From: Alphaproteobacteria bacterium
GTDB lineage: Bacteria; Pseudomonadota; Alphaproteobacteria; Micavibrionales; UBA2020
Direction of reading: 5' to 3'
NCBI GenBank assembly: GCA_025934695.1
Contig: JAICWS010000001.1
Location: forward strand, 1,393,301 to 1,457,300
DNA length: 64,000 nucleotides
Part shown: positions 17,533 to 25,426 of the stretch, piece by piece
Layout: each line of letters starts with the position of its first letter
Position numbering within the stretch: position 1 is the first letter of the stretch
Program-made: the position numbers and the translations under genes
Notes under the pieces: model-generated
What the model was told of the DNA's origin: nothing
Databases searched by the model: none
What the model saw: the letters and a program-made list of their open reading frames with translations, nothing else

Positions 17533-18036
17533 ATGGGCTTGAAAAAATTTTTCGACAATCTGAAGAAGAAAGCGGAAGACCATCTCAAGGAAGAGACCGA
17601 TCCCGCGAAGATCAAACAGGCGAAAAAAGCAGCCGCCGAAAAAACCTTCAAGCGCACCACGACCGCCATCAAGTGGGCGAAGAAAGGCATCGAGACTTAT
17701 AACGACGTCTCGAAGAAGGTCGAAAAAGTGACCGATGCCGCGGCCGAAAAAACTGCCGAGCTCGCCGAAAAAGCCAAGCCCCTCGCCGACAAGCTCGACA
17801 AGGCCGCGAATGCCGCCGGCGAAAAAGCCATGCATGCTTTCGAGGTCGTGAAAGACAAGGTCGTCGAAGGCTCCGAAGCCGCCGGCAAGAAGATCGAGGA
17901 AGTGAAGCAGGACAATGCCAAGAAGCCCTCGACCGGCTCGGGCATCCTGGACTTCATCGCTCCCGCCGTTCCCGAGACGGATGCGACCAAGCCGAAGGCA
18001 AAAGAACCGCCGAAGTCGGCACCGCCGGCTCCGTAA
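17533..18036 (+). CDS. Lys/Ala/Glu-rich amphipathic coiled-coil protein
   Basis: 167 residues, predicted almost wholly helical up to about residue 130, with apolipoprotein- or LEA-like repeats of KKAEDHLKEE, EKVTDAAAEKTAELAEKAK and KVVEGSEAAGKKIEEVKQD, followed by a Pro/Lys-rich tail ending PPKSAPPAP. No signal peptide or membrane segment. The composition suggests an amphipathic helix that binds membranes or proteins, or a stress protectant, but low complexity makes homology unreliable. A strong AGAGGAAAGGG ribosome-binding site precedes the ATG and a rho-independent terminator follows directly, so it is a single-gene unit. Confidence 0.65.
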   Translation: MGLKKFFDNLKKKAEDHLKEETDPAKIKQAKKAAAEKTFKRTTTAIKWAKKGIETYNDVSKKVEKVTDAAAEKTAELAEKAKPLADKLDKAANAAGEKAMHAFEVVKDKVVEGSEAAGKKIEEVKQDNAKKPSTGSGILDFIAPAVPETDATKPKAKEPPKSAPPAP

Positions 18037-18054
18037 GCTTTAAGCGGATAGATT

Positions 18055-18088
18055 TAAAAAAGGCGGTTCGTAAGAGCCGCCTTTTTTC
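18055..18088 (+). terminator. rho-independent terminator
   Basis: GGCGGTT, loop CGTAAG, AGCCGCC, flanked by an A-run on the left and TTTTTT on the right; ends the coiled-coil gene and may act in both directions. Confidence 0.9.
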
Positions 18089-18100
18089 TAGGTGAGTTTA

Positions 18101-18403
18101 ATGTCCGATCCAGTAGAAATGTATCGCATCGTCCTACGTGCCTACCCCATTTCCCTCGAGGACGGTGAAGAGGCCGCAAAATATATTGAAGACGACGTCC
18201 GTAAAAATCGGCCTTGGCTTGAAAATCCAGATTGCATCTATGAAACCAGCACTCTCTCGCTGATTTTTAAGGCAGAGAATGGCTACGACAGCACCGGATT
18301 GGCGCTTCGTGCCGACTTCGCAAATTTTATCATCGGCTCCGTTATCAACTTAGGCGACTTCGACATAGACGTGGAATCAGTAACGAAGTTTTATAAACGG
18401 TAA
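18101..18403 (+). CDS. hypothetical protein with unusually low G+C
   Basis: 100 residues, acidic, soluble, mixed alpha/beta by eye; no family recognised. The ATG is preceded by AGGTGAG (18090-18096); a GTG at 18092 inside that site is the alternative. Its G+C is about 47% by my rough count, well below its neighbours, which suggests recent transfer. It lies immediately after a terminator, so it needs its own promoter, and none is evident. It could be a small immunity or stress protein, but nothing in the sequence proves this. Confidence 0.55.
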   Translation: MSDPVEMYRIVLRAYPISLEDGEEAAKYIEDDVRKNRPWLENPDCIYETSTLSLIFKAENGYDSTGLALRADFANFIIGSVINLGDFDIDVESVTKFYKR

Positions 18404-18449
18404 AAACTCCTCCTTGTCTGAGCGCGTACAGACAGCGCAAAAAGGCCAA

Positions 18450-18502
18450 TTAATTGAACGATGTATAATTTTTAATTGAACATCGTCAAATTATTTGATA
18501 AT
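18450..18502 (+). promoter_or_regulatory. direct repeats and inverted repeat upstream of acyl-CoA ligase
   Basis: The 388-base gap before the ligase start contains two copies of TTAATTGAAC (18450-18459 and 18472-18481) exactly 22 bp apart, two helical turns. Overlapping them is an inverted pair ACGATGT (18458-18464) and ACATCGT (18480-18486). A TATAAT (18464-18469) and a GATAAT (18497-18502) lie within. It looks like an operator-promoter region; the remainder of the gap (18503-18791) is open in the ligase frame but does not resemble the family. Confidence 0.45.
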
Positions 18503-18791
18503 CTGGAAATAGATGGGGCTTTTTATGGCAGGCGTCGTTCAGCATCAGCAGCGTTCTATCGCACCGCTTCCGGTGTTCACCGGAACCGCCGCGCCGGTAT
18601 TTTCCGGAAGGCCTCATCCCTCCTCTATGAAAAAAGACTCTTTCTTTACAGTGCGTTTTGGAGCTGTTACGGTTTGCCCTATCCGTAATTTCGCTAATAA
18701 CAACAAAACGGCTGTAAGGGTTGGTGTGTGCCCGCATCTCCGCAACGGAGCTGCGCATATCGTGCCGCCCTATCGCAGAAAGAGCAAAGTA

Positions 18792-20561
18792 ATGACGTCT
18801 TCCGCTTCCCCGCAGCCCAACCGCCCCTGGGACAAGAACTATCCCGTCGATATCCACTGGGACGATGATGTGCCCGTGTCGACGATGGTCAAGGTCTTCG
18901 AAGACTCGGTCAAGAAAAACGGCGACAAGCCGTGCCTGAGCTTCATGGGTAAGCAGCTGACCTTCAAGGAAGTCGATGAGCTGTCGACGAAATTCGCCAA
19001 GAGCCTGCAGGACCAGGGCATCGGCAAGGGCAACCGCGTCGGCCTGTGCCTGCCCAACACGCCCTTCTATGTCATCGCCTATTACGGCATCCTGAAAAGC
19101 GGGGCCGCGGTCGTGAACTTCAACCCGCTCTATGCCGAGCAGGAGATGAAGCACCAGATCAACGACGCCCAGTGCGACATCATGGTGTCGATCAACGTCA
19201 AGCAGGTGCAGCCCAAGGTCGACAAGATGCTCGACGGTTCGACCTGCCTCAAGAAAATCATCGTCGCCGACCTCGCCGACGCGCTGCCCTCCGTCAAGGG
19301 CTTCGCCTACCGCGCCATCAACGGCGTGAAGGGCCTGTTCGGCAAGTCCGATACGGTCAAGGTGAAGAACGACAAGCAGCACATCCCCTTCTCGAAGATG
19401 CTGAAAAGCAAGGGCGCCTTGAAGCCCGTCGACATCCAGCCCGAAGACCTGGCCGTGCTGCAATACACGGGCGGCACCACGGGCATTCCGAAGGCGGCGA
19501 TGCTGTCCCACGCGAACCTGTCGGCCAACGTGAACCAGGCCGAACTCTGGTTCTCGAACGGGTCGAAATATGGCGCCAAGCAGGACAAGATGCTGGCCGT
19601 CCTGCCCTTCTTCCACGTCTTCTCGATGACGGTGCAGATGAACCTGTCGATCCACCTGGGCGCCGAACTCGTCATGCTGCCCAAGTTCGACGCGGAAACG
19701 ACGCTGAAGACCATCGACCAGGAAAAGCCCACGATGTTCGCGGGCGTTCCCACGCTGTACAAGGCGCTGCTCGACCATAAAAACTGCGCGAAATACGATC
19801 TCTCGTCGCTGAAGGTCTGCCTCTCCGGCGGCGCATCGCTGCCGGAAACCACGGCGCAGGCCTGGAAAGCGCGCGTGGGCATGGAGCTGACCGAAGGCTA
19901 TGGCCTGTCGGAAACCTCGCCCATCGTCACCGCCAACCCGGTGCACGGCCAGAAGAAGATCAATTCCATCGGCATGCCGCTGCCCAAGACGGAAGTGCGC
20001 ATCGTGAACCTGGAATTCCCGGATCAGGAATGCCCGATCAAGGTCGAAGGCGAGATCTGCCTGCGCGGCCCGCAGGTGATGAAGGGGTACTGGAACCGCC
20101 CGGATGAAACCGCGAAAGTCATGGACAAGGACGGCTTCTTCCACACCGGCGACGTCGGCTATATGGACGATGACGGTTATATCTTCATCGTCGACCGCAT
20201 CAAGGACATGATCAACGCGTCCGGCCTGAAGGTCTTCCCGCGCAAGGTCGAGGAAGCGATCCTCCAGCACCCGAACGTGTCGGAAGTCATCGTAGCTGGC
20301 GTCAAGGACGAATACCGCGGCGAGAACGTGAAGGCTTACATCGTCTTCAAGCCGGGCCAGCAGGTGCCCCAGGCGGACATGACAAAATTCCTCAAGGACA
20401 AGCTTGCGCCCTACGAAATGCCCAAGCTGTTCGAGTATCGCGACAGCCTGCCGAAAACCATGATCGGCAAGCCGGATCGCAAAGCCCTGAAAGCCGAGGA
20501 AGCCGCAAGGGAACAAGACGCAAAAAAGAAAGCGCCGGGGCCTAAGCCACCGCGGCCCTGA
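18792..20561 (+). CDS. long-chain fatty acid--CoA ligase (AMP-binding family)
   Basis: 589 residues. Activates fatty acids to acyl-CoA via acyl-adenylate, at the inner face of the membrane. The ATP/AMP signature LQYTGGTTGIPKAAML lies near residues 220-235, followed by LPFFHVFSMTVQ, GYGLSETSP (AMP site) near 375, GDVGYMDDDGYIFIVDR, and the FadD-type linker DRIKDMINASGLKVFPRKVE. The C-terminal domain contains the catalytic-type Lys in PKTMIGKPDRKAL. An Ala/Lys/Pro-rich tail (KKKAPGPKPPRP) is unusual. Start chosen at MTSSASPQ because family similarity begins shortly after; the frame is open to 18513. The gene symbol fadD is plausible but the chain-length range is not visible. Confidence 0.92.
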   Translation: MTSSASPQPNRPWDKNYPVDIHWDDDVPVSTMVKVFEDSVKKNGDKPCLSFMGKQLTFKEVDELSTKFAKSLQDQGIGKGNRVGLCLPNTPFYVIAYYGILKSGAAVVNFNPLYAEQEMKHQINDAQCDIMVSINVKQVQPKVDKMLDGSTCLKKIIVADLADALPSVKGFAYRAINGVKGLFGKSDTVKVKNDKQHIPFSKMLKSKGALKPVDIQPEDLAVLQYTGGTTGIPKAAMLSHANLSANVNQAELWFSNGSKYGAKQDKMLAVLPFFHVFSMTVQMNLSIHLGAELVMLPKFDAETTLKTIDQEKPTMFAGVPTLYKALLDHKNCAKYDLSSLKVCLSGGASLPETTAQAWKARVGMELTEGYGLSETSPIVTANPVHGQKKINSIGMPLPKTEVRIVNLEFPDQECPIKVEGEICLRGPQVMKGYWNRPDETAKVMDKDGFFHTGDVGYMDDDGYIFIVDRIKDMINASGLKVFPRKVEEAILQHPNVSEVIVAGVKDEYRGENVKAYIVFKPGQQVPQADMTKFLKDKLAPYEMPKLFEYRDSLPKTMIGKPDRKALKAEEAAREQDAKKKAPGPKPPRP

Positions 20562-20588
20562 TACAGGGCGCTTTCAAGACGGGGTGAG

Positions 20589-23408
20589 ATGGAAGGGCTA
20601 TCATTTATAATACTGGTCGTCGGTCTTTTCATCATCATTGGCACCTCGCGCCGCGCCACGGCGCTGGAACGCGACATCTTCGATCTGCGCAACGAACTGC
20701 ACGCGCTGAGACGCAAGGTCCAACAGCAGGCGCCGTCTCCGGCGCCTGCGCAACCCTCGGCCGCCGCCGGCGTCTGGCCGGAGCACCCCCCCTCGCCCAC
20801 GGCCGCCGCTTCCACCCCCGTCACCGAAACCTTCTGGAAGCCGGCGGACAAGCCGTCGTGGCAGGACTGGTCTGAAACGCCGGCTCCGACGCCAGCACCC
20901 GCATCCGAGTCTGCGCTGCCGCCGTCCGCCACCTATGTCCCGGAAGATATGATTGACGAACCGTCGGCGACGCCGGCACCCGCGGCGGAAACCGTGTCGC
21001 GCCGCGCCGTTTTCGACCGTAAGCCCCCCGCGCCGCCCGAACCGCCGCATCCGCAGGACTTTGAATTCAACTTCGGCAAGAAGCTGCCGGTCTGGATCGG
21101 CGGCGTGGCGTTGGCTTTCGCGGGCTTTTATCTCGTCAAATATTCGATCGACATGGGGCTGCTGACGCCCGAAGTCCGCATCATCCTGGGTTTCCTGTTC
21201 GGCGTGGCGCTCCTGGCGGCGGGCTCCTTTATCCGCATGAAAAAGCCCGATATGGCCGATGGCGCGCGCATCGCGCAGGCCGTGACCGGCGCCGGCATCG
21301 CCGACCTTTACGCGACCATCTTCGCCGCCACGACCATGCTGCACCTGATATATCCGCCGGCCGGCTTCGTGGCCATGGCGCTGGTCACGGCGCTGGCGGT
21401 CATCCTATCGGTGCGGCACGGCATGCCGATCGCCATCCTGGGGCTGCTCGGCGGCTTCCTCACGCCTGCGCTGATCCAGACCGGGCATCCGAACGCGGCC
21501 GCCTTGTTCACCTACCTGCTCATGCTCGTCGGGGGTTTCTTCACCGTCATCTCGATGCTGGCCTGGTGGGTGCTCGCCATCCCCGTGCTGCTGCTTTCGT
21601 TCCTGTGGGTGCCGGTGTGGCTGGTCACCGATTTCCGTCCTGACGACGGCATCTGGCTCAGCTTCTTCCTGCTGGCCGTGACGGCGGTCGCCCTCTTCGC
21701 CGCGCAGAAGGCCGAGACGCCGAAGGCTTTGGATGCAAACCCCTACAGTCCCGACCTGGGGCGCAAGACAAGCTATCTGGCCGTTGCAGGCAGCGTGGTC
21801 CTGATGGCGCTGGTGACCGGACAGAGCAATTTCGCCATCGAAGACTGGTGGCTGTACGGCATCCTGGGCACCGGCTGCCTGGGCCTTGCCTGGTTCAAGC
21901 CGTCAGAATATGCGCTTGCCCCCTGGCTGTCGATGATTGCCAGCCTGCTCATGCTGGCGATCTGGAATCACGCCGACGATGCGACATACGCACTGACACT
22001 GCTGGCCTTCGCCGTGCTGTATAACCTCGGCAGCTTCATGCTGCTGCGTGGGCGGCCGACCCTTAAGGCGGCGGGCCTGTTGTCGGCCGCGGCGCTGTCG
22101 TTCTATGGCCTTGCCTATTTTCGGCTCAAAGAGAGACTCTATGACCTGCTGAGCATCGCCCACACCGAGACGCTTCACCTCTGGGGCATGATCGCGCTCG
22201 TCCTGGCGGCGGGCTTCACCGCCCTGACGGCCCTGTTCATGAAGAAGTTCCGCGGCGAAGACGCGCTGCGGCAGCAGATCCTCGCCGTGACGGCGCTGAC
22301 CGCGACAGCCTTCATGTCGGTCGCGCTGACCATCGAGGTGGACACCGACTCTCTCCCCGTCGCCTTCGCGGCCGAGATCCTTGCCGTCTGCTGGATCAAC
22401 CTCAAGGTCGACATCAAGGCCCTGCGCGAGATCGCGGCCATCCTGTTCGGTGTCTTCATCTTCCTGATGGGCGACCAGCTGCTGATGCTGGCATCGGTCG
22501 TCGTCAACAGCCTGTTCGGCCAATCGCTGGATTTCTGGCATGGCCGCCTGCCGCTCGCCGAAGACCCGATGTTCCATATCGGCCTGCCGATGCTCATGAT
22601 CGGCGGCAGCGCCTGGCTGGTCCAGCGCCAGCGCGACGGCAAGCTCGCGGAAGTTTTCGAAATGGCGACCGCGGCCTTGGGCGCGCTGCTGATCTATTAT
22701 GCGACCCGCCACGTCTTCCATGTCGAGAAGAGCGAGCTGTTCCACCGCGCCGGCTTTTTCGAGCGCGGCGTCATCACCAACCTGTTCTTCGGCGCGGGCC
22801 TGGCCATCGCCTATGCGGGGCGGCAATTGTCGCGCCGCGCCGTGGTCTGGAGCGGCTCGGCCATCTTCGCGATGGCGGCCTTCCGCGTGTTCTGGTTCGA
22901 CTTCCTGACCTCCAACCCGCTGTTCAATGCCCACATGGACGTCGGCTCGACGTTCCTGTTCAATAGTCTGGTCTTCCCTTACCTGCTGCCCTGCTTCTGG
23001 CTCTGGCTGGAAGACCAGCCGCAGCTGCGCCTCGTCACCATGTCGCGGACGCTGCGCGGCAGCATCATGCTGGTGCTGCTGTTCACCTTCATCTCGTATA
23101 ACGTGCGAAACGCCTTCCATCCGAACATCCTCACCGAGGGCGTGACGCCCAACGCCGAAGTTTACGCCTACTCCGTCGTCTGGCTGGTGCTGGGCGGGCT
23201 GCTGCTGTTCCTTGGCACGATGCTCAAGGACAAGGCGCTGCGCGTGGCGTCGCTGGTGCTGATCGTCCTGACCATCGCCAAGGTGTTCCTCTACGATGCT
23301 TCCGAGTTGACCGGTCTTTATCGCGTCTTCTCTTTCATGGGCTTAGGTCTCAGCCTGCTGGCCTTGAGCTGGTTCTATTCCCGCTTTGTTTTCAAGGACA
23401 AGAGTTGA
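20589..23408 (+). CDS. DUF2339 multi-pass membrane protein
   Basis: 939 residues. An N-terminal membrane helix (about 4-20) is followed by a short coiled coil (ALERDIFDLRNELHALRRKV), a long Pro/Ala-rich cytoplasmic or periplasmic linker (about 50-155), the conserved block FEFNFGKKLPVWIGGVALAF, and then well over twenty hydrophobic helices to the end. This order matches the DUF2339 family, which is of unknown function in the cell envelope. It starts 27 bp after the acyl-CoA ligase with GGGGTGAG before the ATG, so co-transcription is likely; a lipid-related role is only a guess. Confidence 0.85.
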   Translation: MEGLSFIILVVGLFIIIGTSRRATALERDIFDLRNELHALRRKVQQQAPSPAPAQPSAAAGVWPEHPPSPTAAASTPVTETFWKPADKPSWQDWSETPAPTPAPASESALPPSATYVPEDMIDEPSATPAPAAETVSRRAVFDRKPPAPPEPPHPQDFEFNFGKKLPVWIGGVALAFAGFYLVKYSIDMGLLTPEVRIILGFLFGVALLAAGSFIRMKKPDMADGARIAQAVTGAGIADLYATIFAATTMLHLIYPPAGFVAMALVTALAVILSVRHGMPIAILGLLGGFLTPALIQTGHPNAAALFTYLLMLVGGFFTVISMLAWWVLAIPVLLLSFLWVPVWLVTDFRPDDGIWLSFFLLAVTAVALFAAQKAETPKALDANPYSPDLGRKTSYLAVAGSVVLMALVTGQSNFAIEDWWLYGILGTGCLGLAWFKPSEYALAPWLSMIASLLMLAIWNHADDATYALTLLAFAVLYNLGSFMLLRGRPTLKAAGLLSAAALSFYGLAYFRLKERLYDLLSIAHTETLHLWGMIALVLAAGFTALTALFMKKFRGEDALRQQILAVTALTATAFMSVALTIEVDTDSLPVAFAAEILAVCWINLKVDIKALREIAAILFGVFIFLMGDQLLMLASVVVNSLFGQSLDFWHGRLPLAEDPMFHIGLPMLMIGGSAWLVQRQRDGKLAEVFEMATAALGALLIYYATRHVFHVEKSELFHRAGFFERGVITNLFFGAGLAIAYAGRQLSRRAVVWSGSAIFAMAAFRVFWFDFLTSNPLFNAHMDVGSTFLFNSLVFPYLLPCFWLWLEDQPQLRLVTMSRTLRGSIMLVLLFTFISYNVRNAFHPNILTEGVTPNAEVYAYSVVWLVLGGLLLFLGTMLKDKALRVASLVLIVLTIAKVFLYDASELTGLYRVFSFMGLGLSLLALSWFYSRFVFKDKS

Positions 23409-23470
23409 CGGATTGACCGCTCGCCCGCTTTTCGGCATAACCGGAGTTCCCACAATCCCCAGGAGCCCGC

Positions 23471-24049
23471 ATGGAACCCCGTCCGGACAAAAAGACCGCG
23501 AAGAAGCGCGCCACCCCTTACGCCCGGGCGGCGTATGAAATTGCCAGCGAGGACGGCACGGTCGCGGATTGGGAGCTGAAACTGTCGCAGCTGGCCGAAG
23601 TTCTGCAGGATCCCGAGCTCAAAAAAATTCCGCACGACCCACGTCTGAAAGCGGGCGCGCTCGATACAATCATGGACAAGGTGATGGACGCGCTGGAAGC
23701 CGACGAGATGCAGCGCAAGTTCGTCCGGCTGCTGATCAAGGACAAGAAGCTGTCCCTGCTGCCCTGGATCCACAAGGGCTTCGTCGAGGAGCGCAAGAAA
23801 GCGGAAGCCGCGCTGAGGGGCGAACCGCTGGCCAAAGTCACGATCATCTCCGCGACCGCGCTGACCGACGCGCAATTGCAGAACCTCAGGGGCACGATCA
23901 AGAAACGCTTCAATGTTTCGGCCGAGCCGGAAGTGAAGGTCGACCCCGACCTCATCGGCGGCATAAAGATCATCGTCGGCGACCGGGTGTACGATCAGAG
24001 CATCAAAGGCCAGCTGGCGCGCATGCGCAAGCACCTCAAAGGGCCCTGA
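23471..24049 (+). CDS. atpH: ATP synthase F1 subunit delta, located outside an atp operon
   Basis: 192 residues of the OSCP/delta family, which joins the F1 head to the peripheral stalk of ATP synthase. Landmarks: YARAAYEIASEDGTV at the N-terminus, LRLLI-type core FVRLLIKDKKLSLLPWIHKG, and the C-terminal VTIISATALTDAQLQNLRGT with VKVDPDLIGGIKIIVGDRVY and DQSIKGQLARMRKHL. The N-terminus is extended by a basic segment (PRPDKKTAKKRA). In alphaproteobacteria delta normally heads atpHAGDC; here the next gene is a convergent transporter and no other F1 gene is in the window. Ribosome-binding site AGGAG six bases before ATG. Confidence 0.88.
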   Translation: MEPRPDKKTAKKRATPYARAAYEIASEDGTVADWELKLSQLAEVLQDPELKKIPHDPRLKAGALDTIMDKVMDALEADEMQRKFVRLLIKDKKLSLLPWIHKGFVEERKKAEAALRGEPLAKVTIISATALTDAQLQNLRGTIKKRFNVSAEPEVKVDPDLIGGIKIIVGDRVYDQSIKGQLARMRKHLKGP

Positions 24050-24057
24050 AAAGCCGC

Positions 24058-25143
24058 CTAATCCTTCGACTTCGGCGCTTTTTCCAGCACGCCTGACTTC
24101 GAGAGCAGCACGGCGATCGGCCGCGTAGACTCGAACTGAGACAGGGTGATGACGAGGATCGCGAGGATCGGGATGGCGAGGAACATGCCCGGCACGCCCC
24201 AGATCTCGCGCCAGACGGCGAGAGACAGGATGATGCAGATGGGGCTCAAGTTCAACAGCTCGCCCAGCAGGCGCGGGTCGAGGATGTGCCCGATCAGCAT
24301 CAAGGCGACCGACAGGGCCAGCACGACCGAGAGGAACGTGCCGAGATCTTCGAACTGCACCAGCGTCATGATCGAGGGCAGCGCGATGGCGCCGAAGGTG
24401 CCGACGTAAGGAATGAAGTGCAGGAAGAAGGCCAGCAGCGCCCAGAAGGCCGCGAAGTCGACCTGGGCGAAGCGTAAAATCCCGTAGGTAGCGATGGCCG
24501 CCAGCGTGCTGACCAGCGTTTTCGCGCCGATGTAGCGCTGAATCTTGAAATCGATGTCGGTCAGGATGTAGCGGAATTTCTCTTCGCCCCGGCGGTCGCG
24601 GGTCATGCCCTGGATCTTGCGATCAAAGAAGCGCTGTTCGAACAAGAGGAAGCCGGTCAGGAACAGGACCTCGACTGTCATGCCCGTCGAGCCTGCCAGC
24701 GTGGCGGCCGCCTTGCCGATGAATTCGCCGATGTTGATCTTCTGGACGAGCTCGGACATGGTCGGGATATGGTCGAGGCCCGCGAGGTTCATCACTCGGT
24801 TTTCGATGGCCTCGAAGCGCTGCTGGTAATCGGGCGCCCTCTCTGCCACCTGTTTCACGTTCTGCTTGATCAACACGAAGATGCCGTACACGCCGAGAAG
24901 CAGCGTCGCGATGGCGGTGGCGAAGCATAAAAATCTTGGAATCTGCACATCCGCCGGCCGCCAGCTCATAAGTAGCCGCGCGATTGCATTGATGAGGTAC
25001 CAGACGAAAACGGCAATGACGAGGGGGACAAAAATTTCCCGGGCGATGGACAGCACGTAAACCGTCAGGAACAACACAATGAATCCAAGCGCATAGCTCG
25101 TCCACGTAATCGAGGCACGCGCTTTCCTGACTGAAGTCGACAT
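24058..25143 (-). CDS. AI-2E family transporter (PF01594-type permease)
   Basis: 361 residues with about eight membrane helices: two near the N-terminus (SYALGFIVLFLTVYVLSI; VPLVIAVFVWYLINAIARLL), one near 60-80, a soluble helical stretch (about 85-150), and a cluster in the C-terminal half with the family pattern AFFLHFIPYVGTFGAIALPS and LIGHILDPRLLGELLNLSP. The family includes AI-2 exporters and Na+/H+ antiporters, so the substrate cannot be named. Convergent with atpH, divergent from the glycine riboswitch. Confidence 0.88.
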   Translation of the reverse strand: MSTSVRKARASITWTSYALGFIVLFLTVYVLSIAREIFVPLVIAVFVWYLINAIARLLMSWRPADVQIPRFLCFATAIATLLLGVYGIFVLIKQNVKQVAERAPDYQQRFEAIENRVMNLAGLDHIPTMSELVQKINIGEFIGKAAATLAGSTGMTVEVLFLTGFLLFEQRFFDRKIQGMTRDRRGEEKFRYILTDIDFKIQRYIGAKTLVSTLAAIATYGILRFAQVDFAAFWALLAFFLHFIPYVGTFGAIALPSIMTLVQFEDLGTFLSVVLALSVALMLIGHILDPRLLGELLNLSPICIILSLAVWREIWGVPGMFLAIPILAILVITLSQFESTRPIAVLLSKSGVLEKAPKSKD

Positions 25144-25173
25144 AATGAAGGATACTCCCCTTAATTCCTTGAG

Positions 25174-25201
25174 TTGACTTTAAATCAAGAGCCATTACTG
25201 T
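25174..25201 (+). promoter_or_regulatory. candidate promoter of the glycine riboswitch and gcv operon
   Basis: TTGACT (25174-25179), 16-bp spacer, TACTGT (25196-25201), just before the first aptamer. The -10 is weak. Confidence 0.4.
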
Positions 25202-25214
25202 CAATTCGCAAAGC

Positions 25215-25396
25215 GACACGCCAGGCGGGAGAGGCCGGTTAAAACCGGCGCCGAAGGAGCAATTCACCCCGGAAAACTCTCAGGCAAAAGGACCGCCCGG
25301 CTAAAGCGCTACTCTGGAAAGCAGTTCGATCTGCGCCAAAGGAGCAAGCGACCGAAAACGGGCGCGGAATCTCTAAGGCAAAGAAGACAGAGCGGG
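25215..25396 (+). ncRNA. tandem glycine riboswitch (gcvT RNA)
   Basis: Two adjacent aptamers with the recognised gcvT signatures. The first has GGCGGGAGAGG, GCGCCGAAGGAGCAA and CTCTCAGGCAAAAGGACCG; the second begins ACTCTGGAAAGC, then GCGCCAAAGGAGCAAG, then AATCTCTAAGGCAAAGAAGA and CAGAG. The short linker GCTAAAGCG is typical of cooperative tandem riboswitches. The second aptamer has small departures from consensus (CTAAGGCAAAGAAGACAG). It stands 30 bp before gcvT, so it should turn on the glycine-cleavage operon when glycine is abundant. Boundaries are approximate. Confidence 0.95.
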
Positions 25397-25426
25397 GCAA
25401 GTTCTTGACAACATAAGGAATTTGCC

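Noticed and set aside
18513-18791. N-terminal extension of the acyl-CoA ligase
   Set aside because: The extra 93 residues do not resemble the family and cover the likely operator-promoter leader.
18486-20516. 676-residue open frame antisense to the acyl-CoA ligase
   Set aside because: Low-complexity composition rich in His, Arg, Asp and Gly; shadow of a gene with clear motifs.
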